From NCBI RefSeq assembly GCF_027627575.1, contig NZ_CP114065.1, positions 3,038,001 to 3,102,000 on the forward strand: DNA of 64,000 nucleotides. Direction: 5' to 3'. Origin of the DNA: Kribbella sp. CA-293567. GTDB lineage: Bacteria; Actinomycetota; Actinomycetes; Propionibacteriales; Kribbellaceae. Position 1 is the stretch's first letter. Each line of letters opens with the position of its first letter. The position numbers and the translations under genes were made by a program. The notes below the pieces were generated by a model. The model was not told the origin of the DNA, did no database searches, and saw only the letters and a list, made by a program, of their open reading frames with translations. Below, piece after piece: positions 1 to 8,698 of the stretch.

Positions 1-726
1 GCCGACGTGGTCATCACGATGCTGCCGAGCGGGCGGCACGTGCTTGAGGTCTACCAGGGCGATGACGGTCTGCTGGCGGCGGCGCCGGCTGGTGCGTTCT
101 TCGTCGACTGCTCGACGATCGCCGTGTCCGACGCGCGGGAGGCGGCCGCGCTGGTGGTGAAGGCCGGCCACCGCGCACTCGACGCGCCGGTGTCCGGTGG
201 AGTCGTCGGCGCGACGGCGGGCACGCTGACGCTGATGGTCGGCGCGCTGGCCGACGACCTGGCCGCGGTCCGGCGGATCCTCGAGCCGATGGCCGGCCGC
301 ATCGTGCACTGCGGTGAGCCGGGGGCCGGGCAGGCCGCGAAGATCTGCAACAACCTGATCCTCGGCATCTCGATGATCGGCGTGAGCGAGGCCTTCGTCC
401 TCGGCGAGAAGCTGGGACTCACCCATCAGGCCTTGTACGACGTGACTTCGACCGCGTCCGGCCAGTGCTGGGCGCTGACCACCAACTGCCCGGTGCCGGG
501 CCCGGTGCCGACCAGCCCGGCCAACCGCGACTACCAGCCGGGCTTCGCCGCGCCGTTGATGGCGAAGGACCTCGGCCTCGCCGTACAGGCTGCCGAGAGC
601 ACCGGTACGACGTCCAACCTCGGCGCGCTGGCGGCCGCCCTCTACCGGGAGTTTGCCGACGGCAACGGATCGGCACTGGACTTCTCGGCCATCGTGAACG
701 AGATCCGTGACGGGAGCACAGCATGA
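1..726 (+). CDS. mmsB: 3-hydroxyisobutyrate dehydrogenase, 5' partial
   Basis: NAD-dependent oxidation of 3-hydroxyisobutyrate to methylmalonate semialdehyde, a step of valine degradation in the cytoplasm. The frame is open from base 1, so the N-terminal Rossmann glycine motif lies outside the window. The visible 241 residues carry the family substrate motif DAPVSGG near residue 62 and the catalytic lysine motif [11 protein letters not shown] near residue 110. The end of the gene overlaps the next gene by ATGA, so the two are probably translationally coupled. A paralogous beta-hydroxyacid dehydrogenase (glxR) lies at 19843, but the enoyl-CoA hydratase neighbour points to valine rather than glyoxylate metabolism here. 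Substrate is inferred from family and context. Confidence 0.85.
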   Translation, partial: ADVVITMLPSGRHVLEVYQGDDGLLAAAPAGAFFVDCSTIAVSDAREAAALVVKAGHRALDAPVSGGVVGATAGTLTLMVGALADDLAAVRRILEPMAGRIVHCGEPGAGQAAKICNNLILGISMIGVSEAFVLGEKLGLTHQALYDVTSTASGQCWALTTNCPVPGPVPTSPANRDYQPGFAAPLMAKDLGLAVQAAESTGTTSNLGALAAALYREFADGNGSALDFSAIVNEIRDGSTA

Positions 727-1499
727 GCGACCACCAGAACATCGTCGTCACCCGCGACGGGCGGACCGCGACGATCACGCTGAACCGGCCGAAGGCGCTG
801 AACGCGCTGAACGAGGCGCTGATGCACGAGGTGGTGGCCGCCGCCACCGAACTCGACGCCGACCGCGGGGTCGGTGCGATCGTGATCACCGGGTCCGAGC
901 GCGCGTTCGCCGCGGGCGCCGACATCAAGGAGATGCAGGCGCAGTCCTACCAGGACATGTACCTGTCGGACTGGTTCACCGCCTGGGACCGGCTCGCCGC
1001 CGTCCGGACGCCGCTGATCGCGGCGGTCGGTGGGTACGCGCTGGGCGGCGGGTGCGAGCTGGCGATGATCTGCGATCTGCTGATCGCCGCCGACACGGCG
1101 AAGTTCGGCCAGCCCGAGATCACCCTCGGCGTCATCCCGGGGATCGGCGGCTCGCAACGGCTCACCCGGGCGATCGGCAAGGCGAAGGCGATGGATCTGA
1201 TCCTGACCGGTCGCACCATCGGCGCCGAGGAGGCCGAGCGGGCGGGGCTGGTGTCCCGCGTCGTACCGGCGGACGCGCTGCTGGCCGAGGCGGCCGAGGT
1301 GGCGCACAAGATCGCCGGGATGTCGTTGCCGGCGGTCTATGTGGCGAAGGAGGCAGTCAACCGGTCCTTCGAGTCGTCACTTGCCGAAGGCATCCTGTTC
1401 GAGCGCCGTACCTTCCATGCGACCTTCGCGCTGGACGACCGCACGGAGGGGATGACGGCCTTCGTGGAGAAGCGGAAGCCGGACTTCACCCACCGCTGA
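723..1499 (+). CDS. enoyl-CoA hydratase
   Basis: Crotonase-fold enzyme of 258 residues that hydrates 2-enoyl-CoA to 3-hydroxyacyl-CoA in fatty-acid or branched-chain amino-acid breakdown. Visible family features are the AAGADIKEM oxyanion-hole segment near residue 60, the [10 protein letters not shown] glycine-rich segment near residue 105 and the [12 protein letters not shown] segment that carries the catalytic glutamate region near residue 135. The ATG overlaps the stop of the upstream dehydrogenase (ATGA), which supports joint use in valine catabolism. A 3-hydroxyisobutyryl-CoA hydrolase role is less likely given the length and motifs. Confidence 0.88.
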   Translation: MSDHQNIVVTRDGRTATITLNRPKALNALNEALMHEVVAAATELDADRGVGAIVITGSERAFAAGADIKEMQAQSYQDMYLSDWFTAWDRLAAVRTPLIAAVGGYALGGGCELAMICDLLIAADTAKFGQPEITLGVIPGIGGSQRLTRAIGKAKAMDLILTGRTIGAEEAERAGLVSRVVPADALLAEAAEVAHKIAGMSLPAVYVAKEAVNRSFESSLAEGILFERRTFHATFALDDRTEGMTAFVEKRKPDFTHR

Positions 1500-1517
1500 G
1501 CTCAGCCGCAGCACGAC

Positions 1518-1544
1518 GGCGGACGGCCGGCTCGGCCGTCCGCC
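1518..1544. terminator. bidirectional hairpin terminator
   Basis: Perfect inverted repeat with 12-base arms (GGCGGACGGCCG, 1518-1529, and its complement at 1533-1544) and a 3-base loop. It sits between the convergent ends of the enoyl-CoA hydratase and the metalloprotease, where a shared terminator is expected. No U tract follows, as is usual in high-GC actinobacteria. Confidence 0.7.
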
Positions 1545-1553
1545 GGTCGTGGA

Positions 1554-2732
1554 TCAGCGGGTGGTGGTCTTCAGGTTGTCGTACTCCTGCTGGGTCATTT
1601 CCTTCAGCTCGTGCGCCGGGGTGCTGGTCTTCGACTGCGAGCTGCCGCCACCGACGTCGCCGCCACCGAACTTGATGTTGGCCCAGTTGTTCTGAGCCGA
1701 CAGCGTCGTCTTGCTGGTGTCGCCGTTGATGCTGGTGGAGGTGGTGTCCACGGTGTCGCCGTCGCAGTTCCAGTCGATGCCGGCGTTGGCGGCGCCCGAC
1801 GTCCGGGTGCTGCCGTTCGGGCACTTCCACTTGGTCTTCCAGGTCGAGGCGGTAGCGGTGTTCAGGCCGACCGACTCGCGCAGGCTGGTCTCGTTCAGCG
1901 CGGGCGGGGCGAAGCTGGAGTAGCTGAACCAGTTGCTGCCGCTGGTGCGCGGTACGCCGTCGAACTGGAAGAAGTAGTTCATCACGCTGAGGTAGTTCGG
2001 CTTGTAGTTGGCGTGGTCGGTGCCGCCGTGGGTCAGGCCGAGGTCGTGGCCGAGCTCGTGGATGAAGGTGCCCACGTTGCGGTTCTCGGTGACGGTCCAG
2101 TTGCACTTCGGGCCCATCGTCACGATGAAGGTGTCGTTGGGGATGGCGAAGGCGTTGCCGCTGCTGCAGGTGTTGTCGTAGTCGTCGGCCCAGAGCATGT
2201 AGTGGAAGATCGCCTTGCGGGCGGGCGCGAAGTTGGCCTTCTTGATCGCGTCGGTCTGCGCCTCGGCGGGCTGTAGGTTGCTGTCGTACGGCACCTGGTT
2301 TCCGCCGCCGAGGTTGTACGCCGCGCCGGCGGCCGGTCCGCCGTCGAGGTGGATCCTGATTCCCTTGCTGCCGTCCGGGTTGCTCACCGGCGCGTTGGCG
2401 AAGGTCTGCACGATCCGGTCGAAGGCGGCCGTGGTGGCCAGCCGGCCGCTCATGTAGTCCATCTCGACGAACAGGTCCTTCTTGGTCGGCGAGGCGCCGA
2501 GAGCGGGCAGATCGACGTCGACGACACCGTCACCGTTGGCGTCGTAGCCGTTGGTCTCCCAGGCGTCGGGAAGCGAGTCGCCGTCGGTGTCGGTCGCCGC
2601 CGGCGCGGCGGCGAGCGGAGCGGCGGCCGGCTGGTCGGGCGCCAGACCCGCGACGGCGCCGCTGGTGGCGGCAGCAGTCAGGACCAGCGACGAAAGCGTG
2701 GCGAGTACGACGGGGCGGGGGCGGAATCTCAT
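1554..2732 (-). CDS. secreted zinc metalloprotease (metzincin-like)
   Basis: Exported protein of 392 residues. The N-terminus has basic residues, a hydrophobic core and an Ala-rich cleavage region, so a Sec signal peptide over about residues 1-30. Residues 48-75 carry aspartate-rich repeats (DTDGDSLPD, DANGDGVVD) like calcium-binding thrombospondin type 3 repeats. The zinc site is HELGHDLGLTH with H225, H229 and H235 and catalytic E226, followed by a Met-turn SVMNY around M251, which together define a metzincin. The frame is open further upstream to 2894, but the ATG at 2732 is preceded by GAGGAG and begins the signal peptide, so it is chosen. The substrate is unknown. Confidence 0.82.
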   Translation of the reverse strand: MRFRPRPVVLATLSSLVLTAAATSGAVAGLAPDQPAAAPLAAAPAATDTDGDSLPDAWETNGYDANGDGVVDVDLPALGASPTKKDLFVEMDYMSGRLATTAAFDRIVQTFANAPVSNPDGSKGIRIHLDGGPAAGAAYNLGGGNQVPYDSNLQPAEAQTDAIKKANFAPARKAIFHYMLWADDYDNTCSSGNAFAIPNDTFIVTMGPKCNWTVTENRNVGTFIHELGHDLGLTHGGTDHANYKPNYLSVMNYFFQFDGVPRTSGSNWFSYSSFAPPALNETSLRESVGLNTATASTWKTKWKCPNGSTRTSGAANAGIDWNCDGDTVDTTSTSINGDTSKTTLSAQNNWANIKFGGGDVGGGSSQSKTSTPAHELKEMTQQEYDNLKTTTR

Positions 2733-2911
2733 CGGTCTCCTCAGGACGCGGGCGTTTCCACAGAGTGCAGTTGGTTGCCCACCGAGCGCAATGGTGATCC
2801 GCCGAAGCGAGGGGTTTCCTGCATGTTCACGCGGTATCGATGACCGCGGCAACGACCGGCCACTGAGCTCGTGAGCGAGGGTCGAGTGGAACATCCGGGC
2901 GGGACAGGTGG

Positions 2912-3973
2912 TTGGGTAGTGGTGTGCATGGTGAATACAAGGTTCCTGGTGGCAAGCTGGTGGTAGCCGATCTCGACGTGGCCGACGAGGTGGTGCGGCG
3001 GGGTCGGATCAGCGGGGACTTCTTCCTCGAGCCCGACGATGCGCTGGACCGGATCAACGGTGCCCTCTCCGGCGTGCCCGTCGACGCGCCGGTCGCGCAG
3101 ATCGCCGCCCGGGTGCGGGGTGTGCTCGGCGACGGGGTCGAGATGATCGGCTTCTCGCCGGAGGCCGTCGCGGTCGCCGTCCGGCGGGCGCTGACCGGCG
3201 CGACGGCGTGGACGGATCACGCCTGGGAGTTCGTGCACGACGTACCGCGGGAGCCCGCGCTCCAGATGGCGCTCGACGAGGTGCTGGCCGAGCAGGTCGG
3301 TGCGGGGGAGCGGCCGCCGACGCTGCGGATCTGGGAGTGGGCGTCGAACGCGGTGATCATCGGCAGCTTCCAGTCGCTGGCCAACGAGGTCGACCTGGCC
3401 GGAGCGGCATCACACGACGTGACGGTGGTCCGGCGGATCAGCGGCGGCGGCGCGATGTTCGTCGAGCCGGGCAACACCATCACGTACTCGCTCTACGTGC
3501 CCGAGTCGCTGGTCTCCGGGCTGTCCTTCGTCGACTCGTACGCCTTCCTCGACGACTGGGTGGTCGGCGCGCTGAACGAGCTCGGCATCGCCGCGACGTA
3601 CCAGCCGATCAACGACATCACCTCACCCGCGGGCAAGATCGCGGGCGCCGCGCAGAAGCGGTTCGCCGGTGGCGCGGTGCTGCACCACGTGACGATGGCC
3701 TACGACATGGACGCGGCGAAGATGGTCCAGGTCCTGCGGATCGGCCGCGAGAAGCTGTCGGACAAGGGCACCACGAGCGCCAACAAGCGGGTCGACCCGC
3801 TCCGCAGCCAGACCGGGCTGGAGCGGGCCGAGGTGATCAAGCGGCTGGCCGGCACCTTCGCCGGCCGCTACGATCTCGCCGACGCGACCATCGACGACGA
3901 GACGCTGGCCGAGGCTCAGCGTCGCGTAGAGTCGAAGTTCGGCACCGAGGAGTGGCTCACCCGGGTGCCGTGA
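2912..3973 (+). CDS. lplA: lipoate-protein ligase A with fused accessory domain
   Basis: Protein of 353 residues that attaches lipoate (or octanoate) to lysines of 2-oxoacid dehydrogenase E2 and GcvH. Residues 7-90 (GEYKVPGGKLVVAD...) resemble the LplA accessory domain, normally C-terminal in E. coli LplA but placed first here. Residues 105-340 are the catalytic biotin/lipoyl ligase fold, with RRISGGG at 174-180 and the lysine of the SPAGKIAGAAQKR segment at 242. The listed start is TTG at 2912; GTG at 2924 is an alternative and neither has a strong ribosome binding site. It stands alone between genes of opposite strand. Family assignment is firm; lipoate against octanoate preference is not visible. 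Confidence 0.82.
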   Translation: MGSGVHGEYKVPGGKLVVADLDVADEVVRRGRISGDFFLEPDDALDRINGALSGVPVDAPVAQIAARVRGVLGDGVEMIGFSPEAVAVAVRRALTGATAWTDHAWEFVHDVPREPALQMALDEVLAEQVGAGERPPTLRIWEWASNAVIIGSFQSLANEVDLAGAASHDVTVVRRISGGGAMFVEPGNTITYSLYVPESLVSGLSFVDSYAFLDDWVVGALNELGIAATYQPINDITSPAGKIAGAAQKRFAGGAVLHHVTMAYDMDAAKMVQVLRIGREKLSDKGTTSANKRVDPLRSQTGLERAEVIKRLAGTFAGRYDLADATIDDETLAEAQRRVESKFGTEEWLTRVP

Positions 3974-3991
3974 CGGGGCCCGCGGCGATCC

Positions 3992-4756
3992 TCAGTGCAG
4001 GTCGTCGGAGAAGGCTTTGGCGGCCTGGATCAGCGACGGGACCGCGCGGTGCAGGAGGTCCTCGGTCATCCGTCCGGCCGGGCCCGAGATGGACAGGGCC
4101 AGGCGCGACGGTGCGTCGGGGACCGGTACCGCGACGCAGCGCACGCCTTGCTCCTGTTCGCCTTCGTCGGTGGCGTAGCCGGTGGTCTCGGCCTGGTGCA
4201 GCTGGGTGGTGAACTCGTCGGCGTCGGTGATCGTGGTCGCGGTGTGCTTGGGCATGCCGGTACGACGCAGCAGTTCGCGGACCTCCGGCTCCGGCAACCG
4301 GGACAGGATCGCCTTGCCGACGGCCGTGCAGTGCGGCAGCACCCGGCGGCCGACCTCGGTGAACATCCGCATCGAGTGTCGCGACTGGACCTGGGCGAGG
4401 TAGACGATCTGGTCTCCGTCCAGCATCGCCAGGTTGGCCGACTCGCCGAACTCGTCGACCAGTCCGGCCAGGTGCGGTCGCGCCCAGACGCTCAGCATCT
4501 GTCCGGAGGTCTCGCCGAGGCGGATCAGCCTGGGGCCGAGAACGTACTGCCGCGACGGTTCCTGGCGGACGTAGCCGAGGTCCACCAGCGTGCGGACCAG
4601 CCGATGGATGGTCGGCAGCGGGAGCCCGGAGGTGGCAGCCAGTTGGGACAGCGCCATCATGCCGCCGGCGTCGGCCATCATCTCCAGCAACCCGAAGGCA
4701 CGCTCGATGGACTGCACGCTGCCGGAGCGGCTCTTGCTCCCGGGCTCTTCGGTCAC
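3992..4756 (-). CDS. IclR family transcriptional regulator
   Basis: DNA-binding regulator of 254 residues with an N-terminal winged helix (about residues 15-75, including LSQLAATSGLPLPTIHRLVR) and a C-terminal IclR effector domain (about 90-250). It starts at a GTG preceded by GAGGAGG. It lies at the distal end of the purine operon, 70 bases downstream of the DUF6986 gene, with its own short upstream region that holds a perfect palindrome (4776-4798). IclR relatives such as AllR bind glyoxylate or allantoin and repress allantoin and glyoxylate genes. A similar palindrome precedes the glyoxylate operon at 18985, so an AllR-like role is inferred; the effector is not known. Confidence 0.88.
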   Translation of the reverse strand: MTEEPGSKSRSGSVQSIERAFGLLEMMADAGGMMALSQLAATSGLPLPTIHRLVRTLVDLGYVRQEPSRQYVLGPRLIRLGETSGQMLSVWARPHLAGLVDEFGESANLAMLDGDQIVYLAQVQSRHSMRMFTEVGRRVLPHCTAVGKAILSRLPEPEVRELLRRTGMPKHTATTITDADEFTTQLHQAETTGYATDEGEQEQGVRCVAVPVPDAPSRLALSISGPAGRMTEDLLHRAVPSLIQAAKAFSDDLH

Positions 4757-4775
4757 GACGCTGCCACCCTCCTCG

Positions 4776-4798
4776 AAACTTCCGGATCACGGAAGTTT
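4776..4798. promoter_or_regulatory. perfect palindrome upstream of the IclR gene
   Basis: Arms AAACTTCCG (4776-4784) and CGGAAGTTT (4790-4798) are exact inverted repeats around the 5-base spacer GATCA. It begins 19 bases before the iclR start codon, in the only non-coding stretch upstream. The inner 15 bases fit TTCC-N6-CGGAA, the same pattern seen at 18985-18999 before hyi. IclR-type repressors commonly bind palindromes of this length and often autoregulate, so this is a likely operator. Confidence 0.65.
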
Positions 4799-4826
4799 AG
4801 CGTCAGCTGACGGAAGAGCCGGGATC

Positions 4827-6077
4827 TCAGGACCGCAGCGGACGGCGTGCGAGCTTTGCCAGGCTTGCCGCGTCGACGCCGATCAGGCGGTCCAGTTCTG
4901 CCGGATCGACGGCTCCGCACTCGACTCCGCGGAGTACGAAGCCGGCCAGGGCAGCCGCGGTCGCAGGCTCGTCGAGGTAGCCGGAGTCGCCGCCTTCGAC
5001 GTAGGCGCGCAGGCGCGCGGCCGCCGTCTCCAGGCCTTCGCGGTAGAAGAGGTAGGTCGCGACGTAGCGGCTCGGCAACTGGGCGGGGTGCATGTCCCAG
5101 CCTTGGTAGATGCCGCGGACCAGCGAACGCAGTACCAGGCGCTTGTGCAGTTGCCAGGCGGCGTGGACCTGGTGGCTGTCACCGATCGGGAGGACATTGG
5201 TGGAACCGTCGCAGACGAAAACTCCGGTGCCGGCCGCGGCCAGCTGCATTACGTCCTTGGCGTGGTCCGCGACCGGATGCTCCATGCTCTGGTACGCCGC
5301 CGCGACCCCTAGCGAGGCCGAGTAGTCGTACGTGCCGTAGTGCAGACCGGTGACCCGGCCTGCCGCTGCCTGGATCATGTTGGGCAGGGGCGTCGTGCCG
5401 TCCGAGGCAAGGATCGCCTGCGGGGTCTCGACCTGGATCTCGAACTTCAGCGTGCCCTGCGGAATCCGGTGCTGCCACTCGATGGCGTCCAGCACCACCA
5501 CCATCGCTGCGATCTGCTCGACGGAGGTGACCTTGGCCAGGGTGATCACGAATCCGTCGGTCACCGCCTCTGCCCGGGCCAGTTCGCCGACGAAGAGGTC
5601 GAGGGTGCGGACGCCCCGTCGACGACTGGGCGGTTCGAGGGACTTGATCCGGAGACCGTGGTACGGCGGTGCGGTGCCGGCGTGGACGAGTTTCGTCAGG
5701 GCGCGGGCCGCGCCGATCGCGGCGGCGTCCTCCTGCTCGTCCGGCCTGATGCCGTAGCCGTCCTCGAAGTCGATGCGCAGATCCTCGATCGGCTCGCGCT
5801 CCAGCTTGGCGCGGACCCGGTCGTACACCTCGGCCGCGTGAGCGGACGGAAGGCCGAGGATCCCGGCCAGTTCGTCGGCCGAGCCACCGTGCTGGTCCAG
5901 CGCGGCTCGGGCTTCCGTCGCCCACTCGGTGACAGTGCTCGCGTCGAAACGGTCGGCGGGCACGTAGACCGTGTGAATCGGCTGCCGGACGCCCCGGTCT
6001 CCCGGGTAGAGCGACGTCAGTACGGCGTCGGCCGGTGCCAGTTGCCGATCCAGCTCGGCGAAGAATGCGTCTTCCAC
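4827..6077 (-). CDS. CitE/malate-synthase-like lyase (DUF6986)
   Basis: Protein of 416 residues with the hallmarks of the HpcH/HpaI-CitE-malate synthase TIM-barrel group: an acidic metal motif DFEDGYG (103-109), the metal glutamate in KFEIQVETPQ (around E217), GTYDYSASLG (248-257) and the late WDMHPAQ (327-333). It is longer than CitE and much shorter than malate synthase G. I associate it with the uncharacterised DUF6986 family. It is the last catabolic gene of the operon, 20 bases after 8-oxoguanine deaminase. Such enzymes make or break C-C bonds using glyoxylate, pyruvate or acyl-CoA, so consumption of glyoxylate or another urate-derived acid is plausible. The reaction is not known. Confidence 0.65.
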   Translation of the reverse strand: MEDAFFAELDRQLAPADAVLTSLYPGDRGVRQPIHTVYVPADRFDASTVTEWATEARAALDQHGGSADELAGILGLPSAHAAEVYDRVRAKLEREPIEDLRIDFEDGYGIRPDEQEDAAAIGAARALTKLVHAGTAPPYHGLRIKSLEPPSRRRGVRTLDLFVGELARAEAVTDGFVITLAKVTSVEQIAAMVVVLDAIEWQHRIPQGTLKFEIQVETPQAILASDGTTPLPNMIQAAAGRVTGLHYGTYDYSASLGVAAAYQSMEHPVADHAKDVMQLAAAGTGVFVCDGSTNVLPIGDSHQVHAAWQLHKRLVLRSLVRGIYQGWDMHPAQLPSRYVATYLFYREGLETAAARLRAYVEGGDSGYLDEPATAAALAGFVLRGVECGAVDPAELDRLIGVDAASLAKLARRPLRS

Positions 6078-6097
6078 TGGGGGACCTCTCGGGTTGG

Positions 6098-7447
6098 TCA
6101 GGTTGCTGCGGCGACGAGCTTCTGCTGAGTTCTGGCGACCTGGTGCGCCAGCTCGGGTTCGTCGAGGGTGACGACGGTGTCATGCTCGACGACCGGGCGG
6201 CCGTTGACGAGCAGCAGCTCCAGCGGCGGTGGGGCACCGAGAACGAGCGCGGCGACCGGGTCGGGAATGCCTGCGTGCGCAAGGGTGTCCAGGCGCCAGA
6301 CGGCCAGGTCGGCGAGTTTGCCCACCTCCAGGGAGCCGATGTCCTGGTCGCGGCCGAGGATCCTGGCGCCGTCCAGGGTCGCGAGTTCGAGAGCTGTGCG
6401 GACGTCGAGGGCCTGGGGGCCGCCGCGGCCGCGGGCGAAGAGCAAGGCGTGCCGGAGCTCTTCGAGAAGGCTGCCCGCTTCGTTGCTGGCGGCACCATCT
6501 ACGCCGAGCCCGACGGGGCAACCGGCCGCGCGCAGGTCGGCGACCCTGGCGATCCCCGCACCGAGGCGGGCGTTGGAGCTGGGACAGTGCGCGACGCCGG
6601 TGCCCGATCGGCCCAGGCGTTCGATCTCCGCGTCGTCGAAGTGGATGCCGTGAGCGAACCACACGTCGGGGCCGGTCCAGCCGAGTTCGGCGGCGTACTC
6701 CGACGGCGTACAGCTGAATCTCTCGTCGCACCAGTCGGCCTCGTCGGTGGTCTCGGCGAGGTGCGTGTGCAGGCGGACGCCCTTGCGGCGGGCAAGTTCC
6801 GCGGCTTCCCGCATGAGGTCCGCGGTGACGCTGAAGGGCGAACACGGGGCGACGACGAGCCGCAGCATCGAGTCGGGTGAGGGGTCGTGCCAGCGATCGA
6901 TGGCGGCTTCCGTGGCGAGGAGGATCCGATCGCGATCCTCGACGACGGAGTCGGGCGGCAGGCCGCCGTCCTTCTGGCCGAGATCCATCGAGCCGCGCGC
7001 GGGGTGAAACCTGAGCCCGACCTCGGCGGCGGCGGAGATCTCGGCTTCGAGGACGTCGCCGCCGTTCCGCGGGAAGATGTAGTGGTGGTCGGCGGCCGTG
7101 GTGCAGCCCGTGCGGGCGAGCTGGCTCAGCGCGCCCAGAGCGGCGACGTGCACCGACTGCTCGCCGATCCCTGACCAGACCGGGTAGAGAGTGTTCAGCC
7201 AGCCGAAGAGAGTGGCGTCGACCGCCAGCCCACGGGTCACCCACTGGTACAGATGCTGGTGGGTGTTGACGAAGCCGGGGGTGACCAGACAGCCGCTGCC
7301 GTCGATCACCCGCGCTCCGTCGTACGCCGGTGCGGGGCCGGCGCCGACCGCGACGATCCTGTTGCCGTCAGCAACGACGTGGCCGGTGGCCAGCTCACGC
7401 CGGTCGGGGTCGAGAGTGACCACCGTCGCGTTGTCGATGACGATCAA
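6098..7447 (-). CDS. 8-oxoguanine deaminase
   Basis: Amidohydrolase of 449 residues that hydrolyses 8-oxoguanine to urate and ammonia. The N-terminal beta strand is followed by PGFVNTHQHLYQ (about 58-68), the first metal-binding histidine pair; later come HTHLAET, WFAHGIHF, HCPSSNARLG and GLGVDGAASNEA, the set typical of 8-oxoguanine and related deaminases rather than of the HVHFPQ guanine deaminases. The frame is open upstream to 8035, but that overlaps uricase; TTG at 7447 overlaps the uricase stop (TTGA) and gives the normal family length. Its product urate is the substrate of the gene just upstream, which supports the assignment. A general guanine deaminase is the alternative. Confidence 0.78.
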   Translation of the reverse strand: MIVIDNATVVTLDPDRRELATGHVVADGNRIVAVGAGPAPAYDGARVIDGSGCLVTPGFVNTHQHLYQWVTRGLAVDATLFGWLNTLYPVWSGIGEQSVHVAALGALSQLARTGCTTAADHHYIFPRNGGDVLEAEISAAAEVGLRFHPARGSMDLGQKDGGLPPDSVVEDRDRILLATEAAIDRWHDPSPDSMLRLVVAPCSPFSVTADLMREAAELARRKGVRLHTHLAETTDEADWCDERFSCTPSEYAAELGWTGPDVWFAHGIHFDDAEIERLGRSGTGVAHCPSSNARLGAGIARVADLRAAGCPVGLGVDGAASNEAGSLLEELRHALLFARGRGGPQALDVRTALELATLDGARILGRDQDIGSLEVGKLADLAVWRLDTLAHAGIPDPVAALVLGAPPPLELLLVNGRPVVEHDTVVTLDEPELAHQVARTQQKLVAAAT

Positions 7448-8349
7448 CAGAACCCCGGTACCGCGTGCCAGGCCGCTCCCGCGTCGCTGGCGTCGTCGCG
7501 GACCACGCTGGCCTCGATCAGGCCGTACGGGCGGTCGGCGGCGATGAAGACCTCGCCGGGGTTCTCGACCTCGAACGGGCTGAGGTCGACCAGGAAGTGG
7601 TGCTTGTTCGGGGCGGAGAACTTGATCTCGGCGACCTCGGGGTGACGCTCGAGGACGGCTTCGCCCATGCCGTAGAGGGTCTGCTGCAGGGCGAGGCTGT
7701 GGATCCTGGCGAACTGTTCGAGCAGCAGGCTCTTGATCTCGTCGTACGACTTGTCCCAGTCGACGTCGGTGTGGTCGTAGCGCCAGCGGGCCACCAGCGA
7801 GGTGGCCAGGATCCGGTCGTCGGTCTCCTTCAGGGTGGTGTACTTGTCCTTCAGGAAGCCGTGGAACTCCGAACCGGTGGACTTGAGCAGGGTCAGGTCG
7901 CGGAGGCCGGAGACCACGTGAGTTCTGCGGTCGGCGCCGCGGCCCTCGACGTTGACGACCGTCGTACGCAGGCCGCTGCCGCCGCGCACGAACGAGTGGT
8001 CGTGGCCGGCGCCGTCGACGGAGATCCGCTCCCACGGGTACTCCTCGATCTCCACCCGGGCGCCGTCGGCCGCCGCCGCTGCGCCGAGGAAGTGGTCGGC
8101 CAGGGTGAGCGCGAAGTCCTCGATCGCGCCGACGCCCTTCTCCTTGGCGAACGCGAACGCGGTGTTCTTCTGGGTGTCGGTCGGCAGCACCTCGGACTGG
8201 TCGCCGGTGGTGTGCGCGTTCTCGAACCGGCCGCGCAGGGCGGAGGAGACGTTGAGGTCGCGGATCTGGTGCCGGGCGGTGTCGCGGTAGATCCGCACGA
8301 CGCGGCTCTCGGCCTTGCCGTACTGGTTGGCTCCCAGGTGGATCGCCAT
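7444..8349 (-). CDS. pucL: urate oxidase (uricase)
   Basis: Cofactor-free uricase of 301 residues that oxidises urate to 5-hydroxyisourate with oxygen. Visible family features are YGKAESRV at the N-terminus with the catalytic lysine K12, LPTDTQKN with the conserved Thr57, SGSEFHGF in the middle, and NKHHFLVDL near residue 245 with the active-site histidine. The length matches actinobacterial uricase. There is no extra UraD domain on this protein, unlike Bacillus PucL; the UraD-like extra domain in this operon is on the permease instead. It starts 4 bases after uraH and its stop overlaps the deaminase start. Confidence 0.95.
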   Translation of the reverse strand: MAIHLGANQYGKAESRVVRIYRDTARHQIRDLNVSSALRGRFENAHTTGDQSEVLPTDTQKNTAFAFAKEKGVGAIEDFALTLADHFLGAAAAADGARVEIEEYPWERISVDGAGHDHSFVRGGSGLRTTVVNVEGRGADRRTHVVSGLRDLTLLKSTGSEFHGFLKDKYTTLKETDDRILATSLVARWRYDHTDVDWDKSYDEIKSLLLEQFARIHSLALQQTLYGMGEAVLERHPEVAEIKFSAPNKHHFLVDLSPFEVENPGEVFIAADRPYGLIEASVVRDDASDAGAAWHAVPGFC

Positions 8350-8353
8350 CGGG

Positions 8354-8698
8354 TCAGCTCCCTCGGTAGGTGGAAAAGGCGAACGGGCTGAGCAGCAGCG
8401 GGACGTGGTAGTGCCGCTCGGCCGAGATCGTGAAGGTGACGGTGACTTCGGGGAAGAAGGTCTCCTGGTTGGTCGCTTGGGCGTAGGCGGCGGTGGCGAA
8501 CTTGAGTTGGTAGGTGCCGGGTGCCAGGTCGGCGTCGGTGAACTCGGTGATGCGGCCGTCGATGTCCGTCGTGCCGCTTCCGATTTCGCTCGAAAGGGAA
8601 GTCGGGTCGGGTGGGGAGAGGTGGGTGAGGGTGACCTGCAGGCCGGCGGCGGGTTTGCCGAGGGCGGTGTCCAGGACGTGGGTGCTGAGGCTGCTCAT
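8354..8698 (-). CDS. uraH: 5-hydroxyisourate hydrolase
   Basis: Transthyretin-like protein of 114 residues that hydrolyses 5-hydroxyisourate to OHCU, the second step after uricase. It shows the N-terminal STHVLD motif with its active-site histidine (H7), the HYHVPLLLSPFAFSTYRGS tail with the YRGS end diagnostic of hydrolases rather than thyroid-hormone carriers, and the expected length. The ATG overlaps the stop of uraD (ATGA). The same phase stays open far upstream, but that part is the antisense-like reading of uraD and not coding. Confidence 0.94.
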   Translation of the reverse strand: MSSLSTHVLDTALGKPAAGLQVTLTHLSPPDPTSLSSEIGSGTTDIDGRITEFTDADLAPGTYQLKFATAAYAQATNQETFFPEVTVTFTISAERHYHVPLLLSPFAFSTYRGS

